Assembly (NCBI RefSeq): GCF_005952805.1 | Contig: NZ_CP040709.1 | Coordinates: forward strand, 1,984,001-2,048,000 | Reading direction: 5' to 3' | Length of the DNA: 64,000 nucleotides | From: Inhella inkyongensis | Lineage (GTDB): Bacteria > Pseudomonadota > Gammaproteobacteria > Burkholderiales > Burkholderiaceae_C | Part shown: positions 29,373-39,674 of the stretch, piece after piece | Numbering within the stretch: position 1 is the stretch's first letter | Layout of the letters: each line of letters begins with the position of its first letter | Translations under genes and position numbers: made by a program | The notes under the pieces: model-generated | The model's database searches: none | Told to the model about the DNA's origin: nothing | The model's input: the letters and a program-made list of their open reading frames with translations, nothing else

Positions 29373-30488
29373 ATGACGAGCTTGGTGGGCCTGGTGGGCT
29401 GGCGTGGGATGGTGGGTTCGGTGCTGATGGAGCGCATGAGCACCGAGGGCGATTTCGAACTGATCGAGCCGCTGTTCTTCAGCACCAGCAATGCCGGCGG
29501 CGCCGCTCCGGCACAGGCCAAGAACGAGACTCGCCTGCAGGATGCCTTTGACATCGACCAACTGCGGCGCTGCGACATCGTCATTTCGGCCCAGGGGGGC
29601 GATTACACCCAGGCGGTCTACCCCAAGCTGCGCGCAGCGGGTTGGGCCGGCCACTGGATTGATGCGGCCTCGACCCTGCGCATGGCGGACGACGCGGTCA
29701 TCATCCTGGATCCCGTGAACCGGCCGGTGATTGACCGAGCACTGGCGGCCGGTGGTCGCAACTGGATTGGCGGCAACTGCACGGTCAGCTGCATGCTGAT
29801 GGGCGTGGGGGCGCTTTACAAGGCGGGGCTGGTGGAGTGGATGAGCACCCAGACCTACCAGGCGGCCAGTGGGGGTGGCGCGCAGCACATGCGCGAGTTG
29901 CTGACCCAGTTCGGCAGCCTGAATGCCTCGGTTCGTCAGCTGCTGGAGGATCCCAAGAGCGCGATCTTGGACATCGATCGCCAGCTGGTGGCGGCGCAGC
30001 GCGGGCTGCCGGCCGAGGCCACCCAGCACTTTGGCGTTCCGCTGGCCGGTTCCTTGATCCCGTGGATCGACAAGGATCTGGGCGACGGCATGTCCAAAGA
30101 AGAGTGGAAGGGCATGGCCGAGACCAACAAGATCCTGGGCTCGACGCAGGCCATTCCAGTCGATGGATTCTGTGTGCGCATCGGCGCCATGCGCTGTCAC
30201 AGCCAGGCCCTGACTCTCAAGCTCAAGCGCGACGTCCCGCTGGCCGATCTGGAGGCCATGATCGCGGCCGATAGCGAGTGGGTGCGCGTGGTACCCAATA
30301 CCCGCGAGGCCACTCTGCAGGGTCTGACTCCGGTGGCGGTCACAGGTACCTTGAATATTCCGGTGGGCCGGCTGCGCAAGCTGGCCATGGGGCCGGAGTA
30401 CTTGGGTGCCTTCACCATCGGTGATCAATTGCTATGGGGAGCGGCCGAGCCGCTGCGCCGCATGCTGCGCATCCTGATCGAGCGCTGA
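29373..30488 (+). CDS. asd: aspartate-semialdehyde dehydrogenase
   Basis: Reduces aspartyl phosphate to aspartate semialdehyde, the branch to lysine, threonine and methionine. The 371-residue protein begins [18 protein letters not shown] (NADP-binding) and has the catalytic Cys in [28 protein letters not shown] supplies the base. Length and motifs fit the Gram-negative form. It feeds the dap genes found at 59339-63723. Confidence 0.97.
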   Translation: MTSLVGLVGWRGMVGSVLMERMSTEGDFELIEPLFFSTSNAGGAAPAQAKNETRLQDAFDIDQLRRCDIVISAQGGDYTQAVYPKLRAAGWAGHWIDAASTLRMADDAVIILDPVNRPVIDRALAAGGRNWIGGNCTVSCMLMGVGALYKAGLVEWMSTQTYQAASGGGAQHMRELLTQFGSLNASVRQLLEDPKSAILDIDRQLVAAQRGLPAEATQHFGVPLAGSLIPWIDKDLGDGMSKEEWKGMAETNKILGSTQAIPVDGFCVRIGAMRCHSQALTLKLKRDVPLADLEAMIAADSEWVRVVPNTREATLQGLTPVAVTGTLNIPVGRLRKLAMGPEYLGAFTIGDQLLWGAAEPLRRMLRILIER

Positions 30489-30650
30489 AACGCCTTGTTG
30501 CATGGCCGTTGTCTCTGGACGACAGCCAGCACATTGCTTTTGGGCCTAGGGGAGAGCCCGGGGGAAATGCAGGCTTTGCGTGAGGTCTGCAACGGATATG
30601 CTTGCCAGCCTTGAGTTTTCTCGCTGCACAGGCTGTTCGGCCCGGCGGCG

Positions 30651-33044
30651 ATGGGAGATGCCTTGAACCACCTCGCACCTCTGGCGCGCATGCGCTTCAA
30701 CCTGAGCCACGTGGCCGTTGCGGCACTGTGTGCGCTGGCCACCAATGCCCATGCCCTGGGCTTGGGTCGGCTGAATGTGCAATCCGCGCTGGGCGAGACC
30801 CTCAAGGCGGAAATTGAACTGTCCTCGCTGAGTGCCGAAGAGGCCGCCAGCCTGCGCGTGCGCGTTGCGGCGCCGGACGCCTACCGCGCCAGTGGACTGG
30901 AATACAACGCCGTGCTGCCCGGTACACAGGTGCAACTCACGCGGCGCGCCGATGGGCGCCCGGTGCTGCGCTTGGTCAGCGATCGCGCGGTGCAGGAACC
31001 GTTCCTCGACGTGGTGCTCGAGTTGAACTGGTCCACGGGGCGACTGACGCGCGAGTTCACGCTGCTGTTCGACCCGCCGCAGACGCATCGTGCCGCTGAG
31101 GCCCCGACCGCCCCGGTGGTGTCGGCTCCTGCCCCCAGCCCGCAGACGCTGGCTGCCTCACGCGCACCTGCCCCTTCTCCGACTCCTGAGGCTCCGAAAC
31201 CGGCACCTCGTCCCACTGCGGAAGCGGCCCCTGCTCCCGCCGGTGATGGCACCGTGCTGGTGCGTCCCGGCGATTCGCTGTCCCGTGTGGCCGCGCGCCA
31301 CACGCCGCAAGGGGTGTCGCTGGATCAAATGCTGGTGGCGCTGTATCGCCAGAACCCGCAGGCCTTCGTGGCCGAGAACATGAACCTGCTCAAGGCGGGC
31401 TCGCGCCTGCGCTTGCCGGGTTCTGAGGCCTTGGCGGGACTGAGTGCCCAGGAGGCCAAGCAAGTCATTCGCGCGCACAGCCAAAACTTCGAAGCGGCAC
31501 GACAGGGTCTGGCCGCCACGGCGCCTCGTTTGCCCGAAGCCAGCGAGCGCGCAGCCAAGGGGGGTGTTGAAGCCGTGGTCAGCGAGCCCAAAGCGGCCAG
31601 CAGCGGTGATCGCCTGACCCTGAGCAAGCCCAGCGCCCCGGTGGCGGCCAGCAAGCCGGCGACACCGGTTGTTGCTGCTGCACCCGCTCCGGCGCCGGCG
31701 CCGGCGCCGGTTCCGGCCGTCGCGCCCGTTGCCAGTGCCCCGGCCTCGCAAGTGGCGGCGCTCACCCGCAACGTCGATGAGCTCAAGCAGCTGACCGAAG
31801 CCGCCAGCGCCGCTGCAGCGACCGGCAGTGCCGCCAGCGCAGTGGCCTCGGCACCGATCGCCCTGCCCAAGCCGCCGGTTCAGGCCACCGCGCCGCAGCC
31901 CAAGCCGGCGGTGGCCGAGCCAGAAGGCGGCCTGATGGACCTTTTGCTCAGCCCCCTGGGCTTGTTGGGCACCGGTCTGGTCGTGGCTCTGGGCGCGGTC
32001 GGGGTCATGCGACTGCGCAAGCCCAAAAACGCCGAGAACCGCGAGACCATGTTTGGCGAGAGCCGCCTGCAGCCGGATTCCTTCTTTGGGGTCACCGGTG
32101 GTCAGCGCGTCGATACCCGCGACGGTGGCAACAGCGTCTCGTCGATGTCCTATTCGCTCAGCCAGTTGGATGCGCACGGTGACGTTGACCCCGTGGCCGA
32201 GGCCGATGTGTATCTGGCCTACGGCCGTGACCTGCAGGCCGAGGAGATCCTCAAGGAAGCCCTGCGCGCCCAGCCCGAGCGCTTGGCGATTCGCCTGAAA
32301 CTGCTTGAGGTCTATGCCAAGCGCCGCGATGTGCGGGGCTTTGAGCAATTGGCCCTGCAGCTCTATGCCGAGTCCAAGGGCGAGGGCGAGGACTGGGACA
32401 AGGCCCAGGAGATGGGCCGCGGCATCGACGCCGACAACCCGCTCTATCAGCCGGGTGGCGGTCCGCGTTCGATGTTCGATGAGGATGCCCCGCGCGCCGA
32501 GCCCATGAACGCGCCAACGATGCCGCATGCAGGTGCGCCGTTGACCGAAGCGCCGGAAGCTGACGCCGGTCCGGCCAGCTTGATCGACCTCGATCTGGAC
32601 CTGGGTGGCGACAGCGACTCGTTGGAGCGTACGCAATCCATGCCCAGCGTGCCATCGGCCCTGCCAGAAGTCTCAATGGACCTGGACCTGGACTTGCCCG
32701 CCGCAGCGCCGGCGGCTGCTGCCAGCGACAACAGCCTGGAGTTCAACTTGGACGAGCTGGGTGACTTCGACGCCGGGACCGTCGCACAGTCGCTTGACGC
32801 GCCTTTGACGGACCCGGCCGATGCCTCGGCCGCCAAGGTGGGTGGCGACTCCTTGATCGACGCCATGCAGGACCTCGCTGATGACGATGGCGATCCGATG
32901 CAGCGCCAGCTCGAACTGGCCGACGAGTTCCGCCAGATCGGGGACGTCGAAGGGGCGCGAGACGTGCTGCAGGAGTTGATCAAGCAGGTTGGTAGCGGAC
33001 CGCTCTACGACAAGGCGAAGGCCATGTTGGACGAGTTGCGGTGA
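30651..33044 (+). CDS. fimV: FimV/HubP-family polar inner-membrane protein
   Basis: Peptidoglycan-linked polar scaffold needed for type IV pili and twitching in relatives. The 797-residue protein has a signal peptide (VAVAALCALATNAHA, cleavage near 35), a periplasmic FimV N-domain, a LysM domain (about 201-256, VLVRPGDSLSRVA), a Pro/Ala-rich linker, one membrane span (about 430-455), then a cytoplasmic acidic tail with TPR-like helices ending in the FimV C-terminal motif (RQLELADEFRQIGDVEGARD). Starts at TTG 30663 (good GGGAG site) or ATG 30690 are also possible. pilU lies in the same window. Confidence 0.92.
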   Translation: MGDALNHLAPLARMRFNLSHVAVAALCALATNAHALGLGRLNVQSALGETLKAEIELSSLSAEEAASLRVRVAAPDAYRASGLEYNAVLPGTQVQLTRRADGRPVLRLVSDRAVQEPFLDVVLELNWSTGRLTREFTLLFDPPQTHRAAEAPTAPVVSAPAPSPQTLAASRAPAPSPTPEAPKPAPRPTAEAAPAPAGDGTVLVRPGDSLSRVAARHTPQGVSLDQMLVALYRQNPQAFVAENMNLLKAGSRLRLPGSEALAGLSAQEAKQVIRAHSQNFEAARQGLAATAPRLPEASERAAKGGVEAVVSEPKAASSGDRLTLSKPSAPVAASKPATPVVAAAPAPAPAPAPVPAVAPVASAPASQVAALTRNVDELKQLTEAASAAAATGSAASAVASAPIALPKPPVQATAPQPKPAVAEPEGGLMDLLLSPLGLLGTGLVVALGAVGVMRLRKPKNAENRETMFGESRLQPDSFFGVTGGQRVDTRDGGNSVSSMSYSLSQLDAHGDVDPVAEADVYLAYGRDLQAEEILKEALRAQPERLAIRLKLLEVYAKRRDVRGFEQLALQLYAESKGEGEDWDKAQEMGRGIDADNPLYQPGGGPRSMFDEDAPRAEPMNAPTMPHAGAPLTEAPEADAGPASLIDLDLDLGGDSDSLERTQSMPSVPSALPEVSMDLDLDLPAAAPAAAASDNSLEFNLDELGDFDAGTVAQSLDAPLTDPADASAAKVGGDSLIDAMQDLADDDGDPMQRQLELADEFRQIGDVEGARDVLQELIKQVGSGPLYDKAKAMLDELR

Positions 33045-33066
33045 TTGGGTCTTTGACTCCATCGAT

Positions 33067-33090
33067 GGCGCCCCTTGTGGGCGCCTTTTC
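33067..33090 (+). terminator. rho-independent terminator after fimV
   Basis: A 7-bp stem GGCGCCC/GGGCGCC with a 5-nt loop, followed directly by TTTTC, 22 bp past the fimV stop. It separates fimV from truA, though the truA ribosome site follows within 10 bp. Confidence 0.75.
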
Positions 33091-33105
33091 CATTCAGGAG
33101 ACCTG

Positions 33106-33888
33106 ATGCGCATTGCTCTGGGGGTGGCCTATCGCGGTACCGCGTATCGAGGCTGGCAGAGCCAGCCCGACGGCCGCACGGTGCAGGACCACTTGGAGTT
33201 GGCCCTGAGCCAGTTCGCCGATGAACCCATCCGCACCCTGTGCGCGGGTCGCACGGATGCAGGCGTGCATGGGCTGAACCAGGTCGTTCACTTCGACACC
33301 ACGCGGGATCGCGAGCCCTTTTCTTGGGTGCGCGGTGTCAATCGCTACCTGCCAGCCGACATCGCCGTGCAGTGGAGCGCCCAGCCGCCAGCCGACTTTC
33401 ATGCACGCAACCATGCGCGCGGACGCCGCTACGCCTATGTGCTCCTGGAGTCGGCGGTGCGCCCAGCCCTGGAGTCGGGGGCGGTCGGCTGGATTTTCAA
33501 ACCCTTGAGCTTGGAGGCCATGCGCGACGGCGCCGCTCAACTGCTGGGCGAGCACGATTTCAGCGCCTTCCGCGCTGCCGAGTGCCAGGCGGCCTCGCCG
33601 ATCAAGACTCTGCGCACCATTGACATCGGACGGCGCGGCGCCTACTGGCGCTTTGAATTCGAAGCCAACGCCTTCCTGCACCACATGGTGCGCAATCTGA
33701 TGGGGGGCTTGCTGGCGGTGGGGCAGGGCAGTCGGTCCCCGGACTGGCTGGGTCAGGTGCTGGCCGGGCGGGACCGAAGCCTCGCTGCGCCCACCTTTGC
33801 CCCGGATGGCCTCTACTTCATCGGCCCTCGCTATGACGCCGAGTTGGGTCTTCCCGAACGGACGGCCGCCATGGATTGGTTGCCATGA
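33106..33888 (+). CDS. truA: tRNA pseudouridine(38-40) synthase
   Basis: Isomerises uridines 38-40 in the anticodon arm of tRNAs. The 260-residue protein has the catalytic Asp in CAGRTDAGVHG and the family motifs FHARNHARGRRY and FLHHMVRNLMG. I chose the ATG at 33106 because AGGAG lies 6 bp upstream and the family starts with MRIALGVAYRG. The stop overlaps trpF (ATGA). Confidence 0.96.
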   Translation: MRIALGVAYRGTAYRGWQSQPDGRTVQDHLELALSQFADEPIRTLCAGRTDAGVHGLNQVVHFDTTRDREPFSWVRGVNRYLPADIAVQWSAQPPADFHARNHARGRRYAYVLLESAVRPALESGAVGWIFKPLSLEAMRDGAAQLLGEHDFSAFRAAECQAASPIKTLRTIDIGRRGAYWRFEFEANAFLHHMVRNLMGGLLAVGQGSRSPDWLGQVLAGRDRSLAAPTFAPDGLYFIGPRYDAELGLPERTAAMDWLP

Positions 33889-34523
33889 ACCAACGTACTC
33901 GCATCAAGATTTGCGGCCTGCGCGAAGCGGCCGATGTGGACGCGGCCGTTGAGGCCGGCGCCGACGCTCTGGGTTTGGTTTTCTACGCCAAGAGCGTGCG
34001 GGCGTTGAGCTTGGATCAGGCCTGTCATCTGGCCGAGCGCTTGCCTCCCTTTGTCACGCCGGTTGGCCTGTTCGTGAATGCGGCGCCCGCAGAGGTCGAA
34101 GCCGCCTTGCGGGCGATTCCTGGTCTGTTGCTGCAGTTCCATGGCGACGAGACTCCTGGCGACTGTGAACGCTGGGGGCGGCCCTATCTGCGTGCGGTGG
34201 CCGTGCGGCCTGAGACTGACTTGCTAGACTGCGCCCGCCGCCATCCCCGCGCCCAAGCCCTGCTGCTGGACGCCCCTGTGGAGGGCTATGGCGGCGGTGG
34301 AAAGGTCTTCGATTGGTCACTGCTCAAAACAAGCGTTCCCTATCCGGTCGTTTTGTCTGGTGGGTTGAATGCGGACAACGTCGCCGATGGCATTCGGTGC
34401 GTTCGCCCCTGGGCCGTTGACGTTTCTTCCGGTGTTGAGATCAGCCGGGGCGTCAAGAGCCCGGATCTGATCCGCCGCTTCTGCGCGGCGGTGCACGCCG
34501 CGGATGCGGCACACACCAGATGA
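33885..34523 (+). CDS. trpF: phosphoribosylanthranilate isomerase
   Basis: TIM-barrel enzyme for the third committed step of tryptophan synthesis. The 212-residue protein begins [16 protein letters not shown] with the catalytic Cys; the second catalytic Asp lies in [19 protein letters not shown], and SGGLNADNV and VDVSSGVE bind phosphate. The ATG at 33885 overlaps the truA stop; an in-frame TTG 9 bp upstream is unlikely. trpB starts 7 bp after the stop. Confidence 0.96.
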   Translation: MNQRTRIKICGLREAADVDAAVEAGADALGLVFYAKSVRALSLDQACHLAERLPPFVTPVGLFVNAAPAEVEAALRAIPGLLLQFHGDETPGDCERWGRPYLRAVAVRPETDLLDCARRHPRAQALLLDAPVEGYGGGGKVFDWSLLKTSVPYPVVLSGGLNADNVADGIRCVRPWAVDVSSGVEISRGVKSPDLIRRFCAAVHAADAAHTR

Positions 34524-34530
34524 TCACTCC

Positions 34531-35817
34531 ATGAATGCCTACCAACAGCCCGACGCTCGCGGGCACTTCGGCCCCGTGCCGGGCGCCGGTTATTACGGCG
34601 GACGCTTTGTCGCCGAAACCCTGATGCATGCGCTGTCCGAGCTGGAAGCGGCCTATGCCCGCTACAGCCAGGATGCCGAATTCCAGGCCGAGTACCAGCG
34701 TGAACTGGCCCATTTCGTGGGTCGCCCCAGCCCCATCTACCACGCCGCTCGCCTATCCAATGAATTGGGCGGGGCGCAGATCCTGCTCAAGCGCGAGGAT
34801 CTGAACCACACCGGCGCACACAAGGTCAACAACACCATCGGTCAGGTGCTGCTGGCGCGGCGCATGGGCAAGCGCCGCATCATTGCCGAGACCGGCGCCG
34901 GTCAGCATGGCGTGGCCACGGCCACCGTGTGCGCGCGCTATGGCCTGGAGTGTGTGGTCTACATGGGCGCCGAGGACGTCAAGCGCCAGTCGCCCAATGT
35001 CTATCGCATGCAGCTGCTGGGTGCCACCGTGGTGCCGGTTGAGAGCGGCAGCAAGACCTTGAAAGACGCGCTCAATGAGGCGATGCGCGACTGGGTCACG
35101 AATGTCGAATCGACCTTCTACATCATCGGCACGGTGGCCGGCCCGCATCCCTATCCGATGCTGGTACGCGACTTTCAGCGTGTCATCGGCGATGAATGCA
35201 TTGCCCAGATGCCTTCGATGCTCGGGCGTCAGCCCGATGCGGTAATTGCCTGCGTGGGGGGGGGCTCGAATGCGATGGGCATCTTCTATCCCTACATTCC
35301 CTTCGAAGGGGTGCGCCTGATCGGTGTCGAGGCCGGCGGTCGCGGTGTCGAGACGGGCCAGCATGCGGCCACCCTGAGCGCCGGAAGCCCCGGGGTGTTG
35401 CACGGCAATCGCACCTATTTGTTGCAGGACGAAGCGGGACAGATCATCGAGACGCACTCGATCTCGGCGGGGCTGGACTACCCCGGGGTTGGGCCGGAAC
35501 ATGCCTATTTGAAGGACATCGGTCGGGCCGAATATGTGAGCGTGACGGACACCGAGGCGTTGGAAGCCTTCCACCGCCTGTGCCGCACCGAGGGCATCAT
35601 CCCGGCGCTAGAGTCTTCGCATGCCCTTGCGCATGCCATGCGCTTGGCACCGACCCTGCCCAAGGATCAACAGCTGCTGGTGTGCTTGAGTGGGCGCGGG
35701 GACAAGGACATCGGAACCGTGGCCGACCTCAGTGGCTCCAGCTTCTACTGCCGTCCCTCTTGCAAAGGCGAAGAGGCCAAGGGCGTTGCTTTCCTGAAAA
35801 AGGGGGGCGCGCAATGA
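34531..35817 (+). CDS. trpB: tryptophan synthase beta chain
   Basis: PLP enzyme condensing indole and serine. The 428-residue protein has the PLP Lys in [10 protein letters not shown], the loop [10 protein letters not shown] and the phosphate loop GGGSNAMG. I chose the ATG at 34531 ([15 protein letters not shown]), since family members start GxFG close to there. The stop overlaps trpA by 4 bp, as usual for this alpha-beta pair. Confidence 0.97.
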   Translation: MNAYQQPDARGHFGPVPGAGYYGGRFVAETLMHALSELEAAYARYSQDAEFQAEYQRELAHFVGRPSPIYHAARLSNELGGAQILLKREDLNHTGAHKVNNTIGQVLLARRMGKRRIIAETGAGQHGVATATVCARYGLECVVYMGAEDVKRQSPNVYRMQLLGATVVPVESGSKTLKDALNEAMRDWVTNVESTFYIIGTVAGPHPYPMLVRDFQRVIGDECIAQMPSMLGRQPDAVIACVGGGSNAMGIFYPYIPFEGVRLIGVEAGGRGVETGQHAATLSAGSPGVLHGNRTYLLQDEAGQIIETHSISAGLDYPGVGPEHAYLKDIGRAEYVSVTDTEALEAFHRLCRTEGIIPALESSHALAHAMRLAPTLPKDQQLLVCLSGRGDKDIGTVADLSGSSFYCRPSCKGEEAKGVAFLKKGGAQ

Positions 35818-36632
35818 GCCCGACGTCCCGTTTGCAAGCCACCTTCGGGGCGCTGAAGGCAGAAGGGCGCAAGGCCCTGATTCCCTACATCACCGCTGGA
35901 GATCCGCACCCCAGGCACACCTTGGGGCTGATGCAAGCCTTGGTGGCTGGAGGGGCCGATGTGATCGAGCTGGGGGTGCCCTTCAGCGACCCCATGGCCG
36001 ATGGCCCGGTGATTCAACGTGCGGCAGAGCGTGCCCTGATGCATGGCGTGCGCCTGCTGGACGTGCTGGAGATGGTGCGCCAGTTTCGGCTGACGGACAG
36101 GCGCACGCCCGTGGTGCTGATGGGCTATGCCAACCCGATCGAACGTCTGGGCCTGCAGAGCTTCGCCGCTCAAGCCCGTGAGGCCGGAGTGGATGGCGTG
36201 TTGGTCGTGGACTACCCGCCCGAAGAGGCGCAAGGCTTCAGTCAGGCGCTCAAGGCCGAGGGCTTGGACCCCATCTTCCTGCTCGCGCCCACGTCCTCGG
36301 ACGAACGCATTGCCCGTGTGGGCGAGTTGGCCAGCGGTTATGTCTATTACGTCTCGCTGCGCGGCGTCACGGGAGCGGGGCATCTGGATGTCGCGGCCGT
36401 GGCCGAGCAATTCCCGCGCCTGCGCGCCCAATTGGCGCTGCCCATCGGCGTGGGCTTTGGCATCCGCGATGCGGCCTCTGCGCGGGCGGTGGCCAGCGTG
36501 GCGGATGCGGTGGTCATTGGCTCGGCCCTGGTCCAATTGGTGGAGCGCGAGGGCCCCGATAATGCGCCGCTTGCGCTGCAGCGTTTTCTTGCCGAAATCC
36601 GCAGCGCCCTTGATCAAAAGGAATTCGCATGA
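35814..36632 (+). CDS. trpA: tryptophan synthase alpha chain
   Basis: Cleaves indole-3-glycerol phosphate and channels indole to TrpB. The 272-residue TIM barrel has the catalytic Glu in [17 protein letters not shown] (with the second acid in the same stretch), and [11 protein letters not shown]. It is coupled to trpB upstream and accD downstream by ATGA overlaps. Confidence 0.97.
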   Translation: MSPTSRLQATFGALKAEGRKALIPYITAGDPHPRHTLGLMQALVAGGADVIELGVPFSDPMADGPVIQRAAERALMHGVRLLDVLEMVRQFRLTDRRTPVVLMGYANPIERLGLQSFAAQAREAGVDGVLVVDYPPEEAQGFSQALKAEGLDPIFLLAPTSSDERIARVGELASGYVYYVSLRGVTGAGHLDVAAVAEQFPRLRAQLALPIGVGFGIRDAASARAVASVADAVVIGSALVQLVEREGPDNAPLALQRFLAEIRSALDQKEFA

Positions 36633-37501
36633 GTTGGTTGGACAAACTGCTGCCGCCCAAGATGCAGCACAGCGACCCCGCCGAGCGCCGCCAGGTGCCG
36701 GAAGGGCTGTGGACCAAGTGCCCGAGTTGCGAGACGGTGCTTTACAAGGCCGATCTGGAGCAGAACCAGAACGTCTGCCCCAAGTGCAGCCACCACCATC
36801 GCATCGGTGCCCGCGCGCGCCTCAATGCCTTCCTGGACAACGAGGGTCGTTTTGAGATTGGCCAGGAAGTGCTGCCGGTCGATGCCCTGAAGTTCAAGGA
36901 CAGCAAGAAGTACCCCGAGCGCTTGAAGGAAGCACTGGAGAACACCGGCGAGACCGATGCGCTGGTGGTGATGGGGGGCTCGGTGATGAGCGTGCCCCTG
37001 GTGGCCGCCTGCTTCGAGTTTGAATTCATGGGCGGATCCATGGGCTCGGTGGTGGGCGAGCGCTTCGCCCGTGGCGTCGAGGCCGCCGTGGAGCAGAAGA
37101 TCCCCTTCGTCTGCTTCACCGCCACCGGCGGCGCGCGCATGCAGGAGGGCTTGCTCAGCCTGATGCAGATGGCCAAGTGCAATGCCGCGTTGACCCGCCT
37201 GGCGCGCGCGCGTCTGCCCTATGTGAGCGTGTTGACCGACCCCACCATGGGCGGTGTGTCGGCCAGCTTTGCCTTTGTGGGCGATATCGTCATTGCCGAA
37301 CCCAAGGCCTTGATCGGATTCGCCGGCCCGCGGGTGATCGAAAACACCGTGCGAGAAAAGCTGCCTGCCGGCTTCCAGCGTGCCGAGTTCTTGATGGAAA
37401 AGGGCGCGGTGGATCTGATCGTGGATCGCCGCGAACTCCGCGCCACCGTGGCCAACAGCCTGGCCATGCTGCAGCGTCAGAGCGCCGACGCCGTTTCCTG
37501 A
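36629..37501 (+). CDS. accD: acetyl-CoA carboxylase carboxyltransferase beta subunit
   Basis: Beta half of the acetyl-CoA carboxyltransferase for fatty acid synthesis. The 290-residue protein carries the N-terminal zinc ribbon (CPSC and CPKC around residues 31-53) and the crotonase-like core [12 protein letters not shown] and [11 protein letters not shown]. It is translationally coupled to trpA (ATGA). trpA-accD-folC adjacency is common in proteobacteria. Confidence 0.97.
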   Translation: MSWLDKLLPPKMQHSDPAERRQVPEGLWTKCPSCETVLYKADLEQNQNVCPKCSHHHRIGARARLNAFLDNEGRFEIGQEVLPVDALKFKDSKKYPERLKEALENTGETDALVVMGGSVMSVPLVAACFEFEFMGGSMGSVVGERFARGVEAAVEQKIPFVCFTATGGARMQEGLLSLMQMAKCNAALTRLARARLPYVSVLTDPTMGGVSASFAFVGDIVIAEPKALIGFAGPRVIENTVREKLPAGFQRAEFLMEKGAVDLIVDRRELRATVANSLAMLQRQSADAVS

Positions 37502-37532
37502 GAGCCGCGTAACGCGCTGATCGCGTGGCCCT

Positions 37533-37623
37533 GCCCGCCGCTGCCAGACAGCGGCGGGCCTTCGCTCGTGGTCGCTGAGGCCATCGGGCCTCAGCTCGCT
37601 CCGAGCTCAGCCTGGCCTTTTTT
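37533..37623 (+). repeat. cluster of intergenic inverted repeats between accD and folC, ending in a T run
   Basis: Three adjacent inverted repeats: GCCCGCCGCTG/CAGCGGCGGGC (37533-37559), GCTGAGGCC/GGCCTCAGC (37574-37595) and AGCTCG/CGAGCT (37593-37607), then GGCC with six T before folC. The first stem has no U tract. The last one plus the T run may terminate the trp-accD transcript, or the block may be a repeat element. A comparable hairpin spacer lies between leuD and leuB. Confidence 0.5.
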
Positions 37624-37632
37624 GTACCTGCC

Positions 37633-38940
37633 ATGACTCTCCAAGACTGGCTCGCGCACTGCGAGCGCCTGCATCCCAAGACCATCGACATGACCTTGGA
37701 CCGCGTGAACGCGGTTCGCGATCGAATGGGGCTGCGCTTCTCGGTGCCGGTGATTTCGGTGGCCGGGACCAATGGCAAGGGATCGACCTGCGCGATGCTG
37801 GACAGCATTGCGCGGGCGGCGGGCTATCGGGTGGGTCTCTACAGCAAGCCGCATCTGGTGCACTTTGAGGAGCGCTGCCGGGTTGCGGGCGAGATGGTCA
37901 GTGGCGAGTCGCTGCTGCCGCACTTCGCCGCCGTGGAAGCTGCGCGCGGCGACATCACGCTGACCTACTTCGAGTTCACGACGCTGGCCATCATGAGCCG
38001 GCTGGCGGCCGAGCCCCTGGATCTCGTGATCCTGGAAGTGGGTATGGGCGGGCGGCTCGACGCGGTCAATGCCATCGATGCGGACCTGGCGGTGATCACC
38101 AGCATCGACTTGGACCACACCGAGTTTCTCGGGCCCGACCGCGAGGCCATCGGCCGGGAGAAGGCCGGCATCCTGCGCGCGGGCGGCCTGGCGGTTTGCA
38201 GCGACCCCATGCCCCCAGCCTCGATCGCGGCCGAGGCGCAGCGTCTGGGTGTGGATTTGCGTCAATCAGGACGCGACTTCCGTTTCGAGGGCGACCGTCA
38301 GCAATGGCGTTGGGAAGGGCGCAGCCGTCGCCACGCCGGCCTGGCCTATCCGGCGCTGCGAGGCGTCAATCAACTCTTGAACGCGGCGGGCGTATTGGCG
38401 GCCTTCGAGGCGCTGCACAGCCGATTGCCCATCAATGCCCAGGCGGTGCGCGCCGGGCTTGCCCTGGTGGAGCTGCCGGGGCGATTCCAGGTGTTGCCGG
38501 GACAACCCGCCATCGTGCTGGATGTGGCGCATAACCCCCATGCGGTGGCCGCGTTGGCGCAAAACCTCGATCAGATGGGCTTTTCGCCGCGCACCCGGGT
38601 GGTATTCGGGGCCATGGCGGACAAAGCCTTGGACGGTGTCTTTGCCGCCATCGCACCTTGGGTCGACCATTGGTGCTTCACCGATCTGCCCACGGCGCGT
38701 GCCGCGACCGCCTCCGATTTGGCGGCGCGCTGGGATGCCCAGGCGCCGCAACTCAAGACGCCCGGTCAAGTGAGCGTCAGCCTGCATGCCGACCCAGTTC
38801 AAGCCCTGGCCCACGCCCGGGCCCTGAGCGACCCCGCCGATAGAATCGTGGTCTTCGGTTCCTTCTATACGGTGGGGGCGGTGCTGGGCTCCCTGCAGCG
38901 GCCTGCGGTGTCCCACGGAACGCCCCCCAACTCTCCCTAG
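37633..38940 (+). CDS. folC: bifunctional folylpolyglutamate synthase / dihydrofolate synthase
   Basis: Mur-ligase-family enzyme adding glutamate to dihydropteroate and folates. The 435-residue protein has the ATP loop SVAGTNGKGSTCAML, then ILEVGMGGRLDAVNA and SIDLDHTEFLG, all typical. The C-terminal ligase domain includes VLDVAHNPHA. The SPOR protein gene follows after 14 bp. Confidence 0.95.
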   Translation: MTLQDWLAHCERLHPKTIDMTLDRVNAVRDRMGLRFSVPVISVAGTNGKGSTCAMLDSIARAAGYRVGLYSKPHLVHFEERCRVAGEMVSGESLLPHFAAVEAARGDITLTYFEFTTLAIMSRLAAEPLDLVILEVGMGGRLDAVNAIDADLAVITSIDLDHTEFLGPDREAIGREKAGILRAGGLAVCSDPMPPASIAAEAQRLGVDLRQSGRDFRFEGDRQQWRWEGRSRRHAGLAYPALRGVNQLLNAAGVLAAFEALHSRLPINAQAVRAGLALVELPGRFQVLPGQPAIVLDVAHNPHAVAALAQNLDQMGFSPRTRVVFGAMADKALDGVFAAIAPWVDHWCFTDLPTARAATASDLAARWDAQAPQLKTPGQVSVSLHADPVQALAHARALSDPADRIVVFGSFYTVGAVLGSLQRPAVSHGTPPNSP

Positions 38941-38954
38941 GCACACCCCCTCGC

Positions 38955-39653
38955 ATGGATCTGTTGGCCCTCTTTCGTCGCGATGCGACAGCGCCCGCCG
39001 CCGAGAGCGGCCGTGGCAAACGTGCTCGCAATGCCGCCACCCACGATCAGGCCGTGCAGCAACTGCGGCAAAAGGCCAGGCACCGGCTGATCGGTGCGGC
39101 GGTGCTGGTCGGCATTGGGATCGTGGCCTTTCCGCTGGTGTTTGAAACGCAGCCGCGCCCGGTTCCCATGGACTTGCCCATCGTGATCCCGGCCAAAGAG
39201 TCGGCGCCGCCTCTGGCGGTGCCCGCCTTGGGCGCGGCCAGTCTGCCGGAGGCGGCGCAGCGGCAAGCGGAGTTGCTGCCACAGGAGCCTGAGATCGAGC
39301 AGGTGGCGCCCGAAGCGCCGGTCGCATCGGCCCCGATTGGCGGCGTCGCGCGCGCGGATGCCGCCTTGCCCGCCGAGGTGCCAAGCAAGGCCGCAGCACC
39401 GGCTTCGGCACAGCCCGCCGCAGGGCTGCGTTTTGTGGTGCAGGTCGGAGCCTATGCCGAGCAGGCGGCGGCGCGCGAGGCGCGTCGCAAGCTGGAGGCC
39501 AAGGGGCTGAAGACTTATGCCCAGGTGGCGAAGACCAAGGAGGGCGAGCGCATCCGCGTGCGTCTGGGTCCGTTCACGGACAAGGCTGAAGCCGAACGGG
39601 CGGCCAGCAAGGCCAAGGCGCTGGGCCTGGGCGGTTCGGTGCTGACGCTTTGA
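38955..39653 (+). CDS. SPOR-domain protein (DedD-like)
   Basis: A 232-residue bitopic inner-membrane protein. A basic cytoplasmic segment precedes one span (LIGAAVLVGIGIVAFPLVF, around residues 45-63), then a Pro/Ala-rich periplasmic linker and a C-terminal SPOR domain from about residue 155 (LRFVVQVGAYAEQAAAREA ... VRLGPFTDKAEAERA). SPOR domains bind denuded septal glycan, so a cell-division role is likely. The position between folC and cvpA matches E. coli dedD. Confidence 0.88.
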   Translation: MDLLALFRRDATAPAAESGRGKRARNAATHDQAVQQLRQKARHRLIGAAVLVGIGIVAFPLVFETQPRPVPMDLPIVIPAKESAPPLAVPALGAASLPEAAQRQAELLPQEPEIEQVAPEAPVASAPIGGVARADAALPAEVPSKAAAPASAQPAAGLRFVVQVGAYAEQAAAREARRKLEAKGLKTYAQVAKTKEGERIRVRLGPFTDKAEAERAASKAKALGLGGSVLTL

Positions 39654-39674
39654 TGGTGCTTTGATCGCGCTTTG

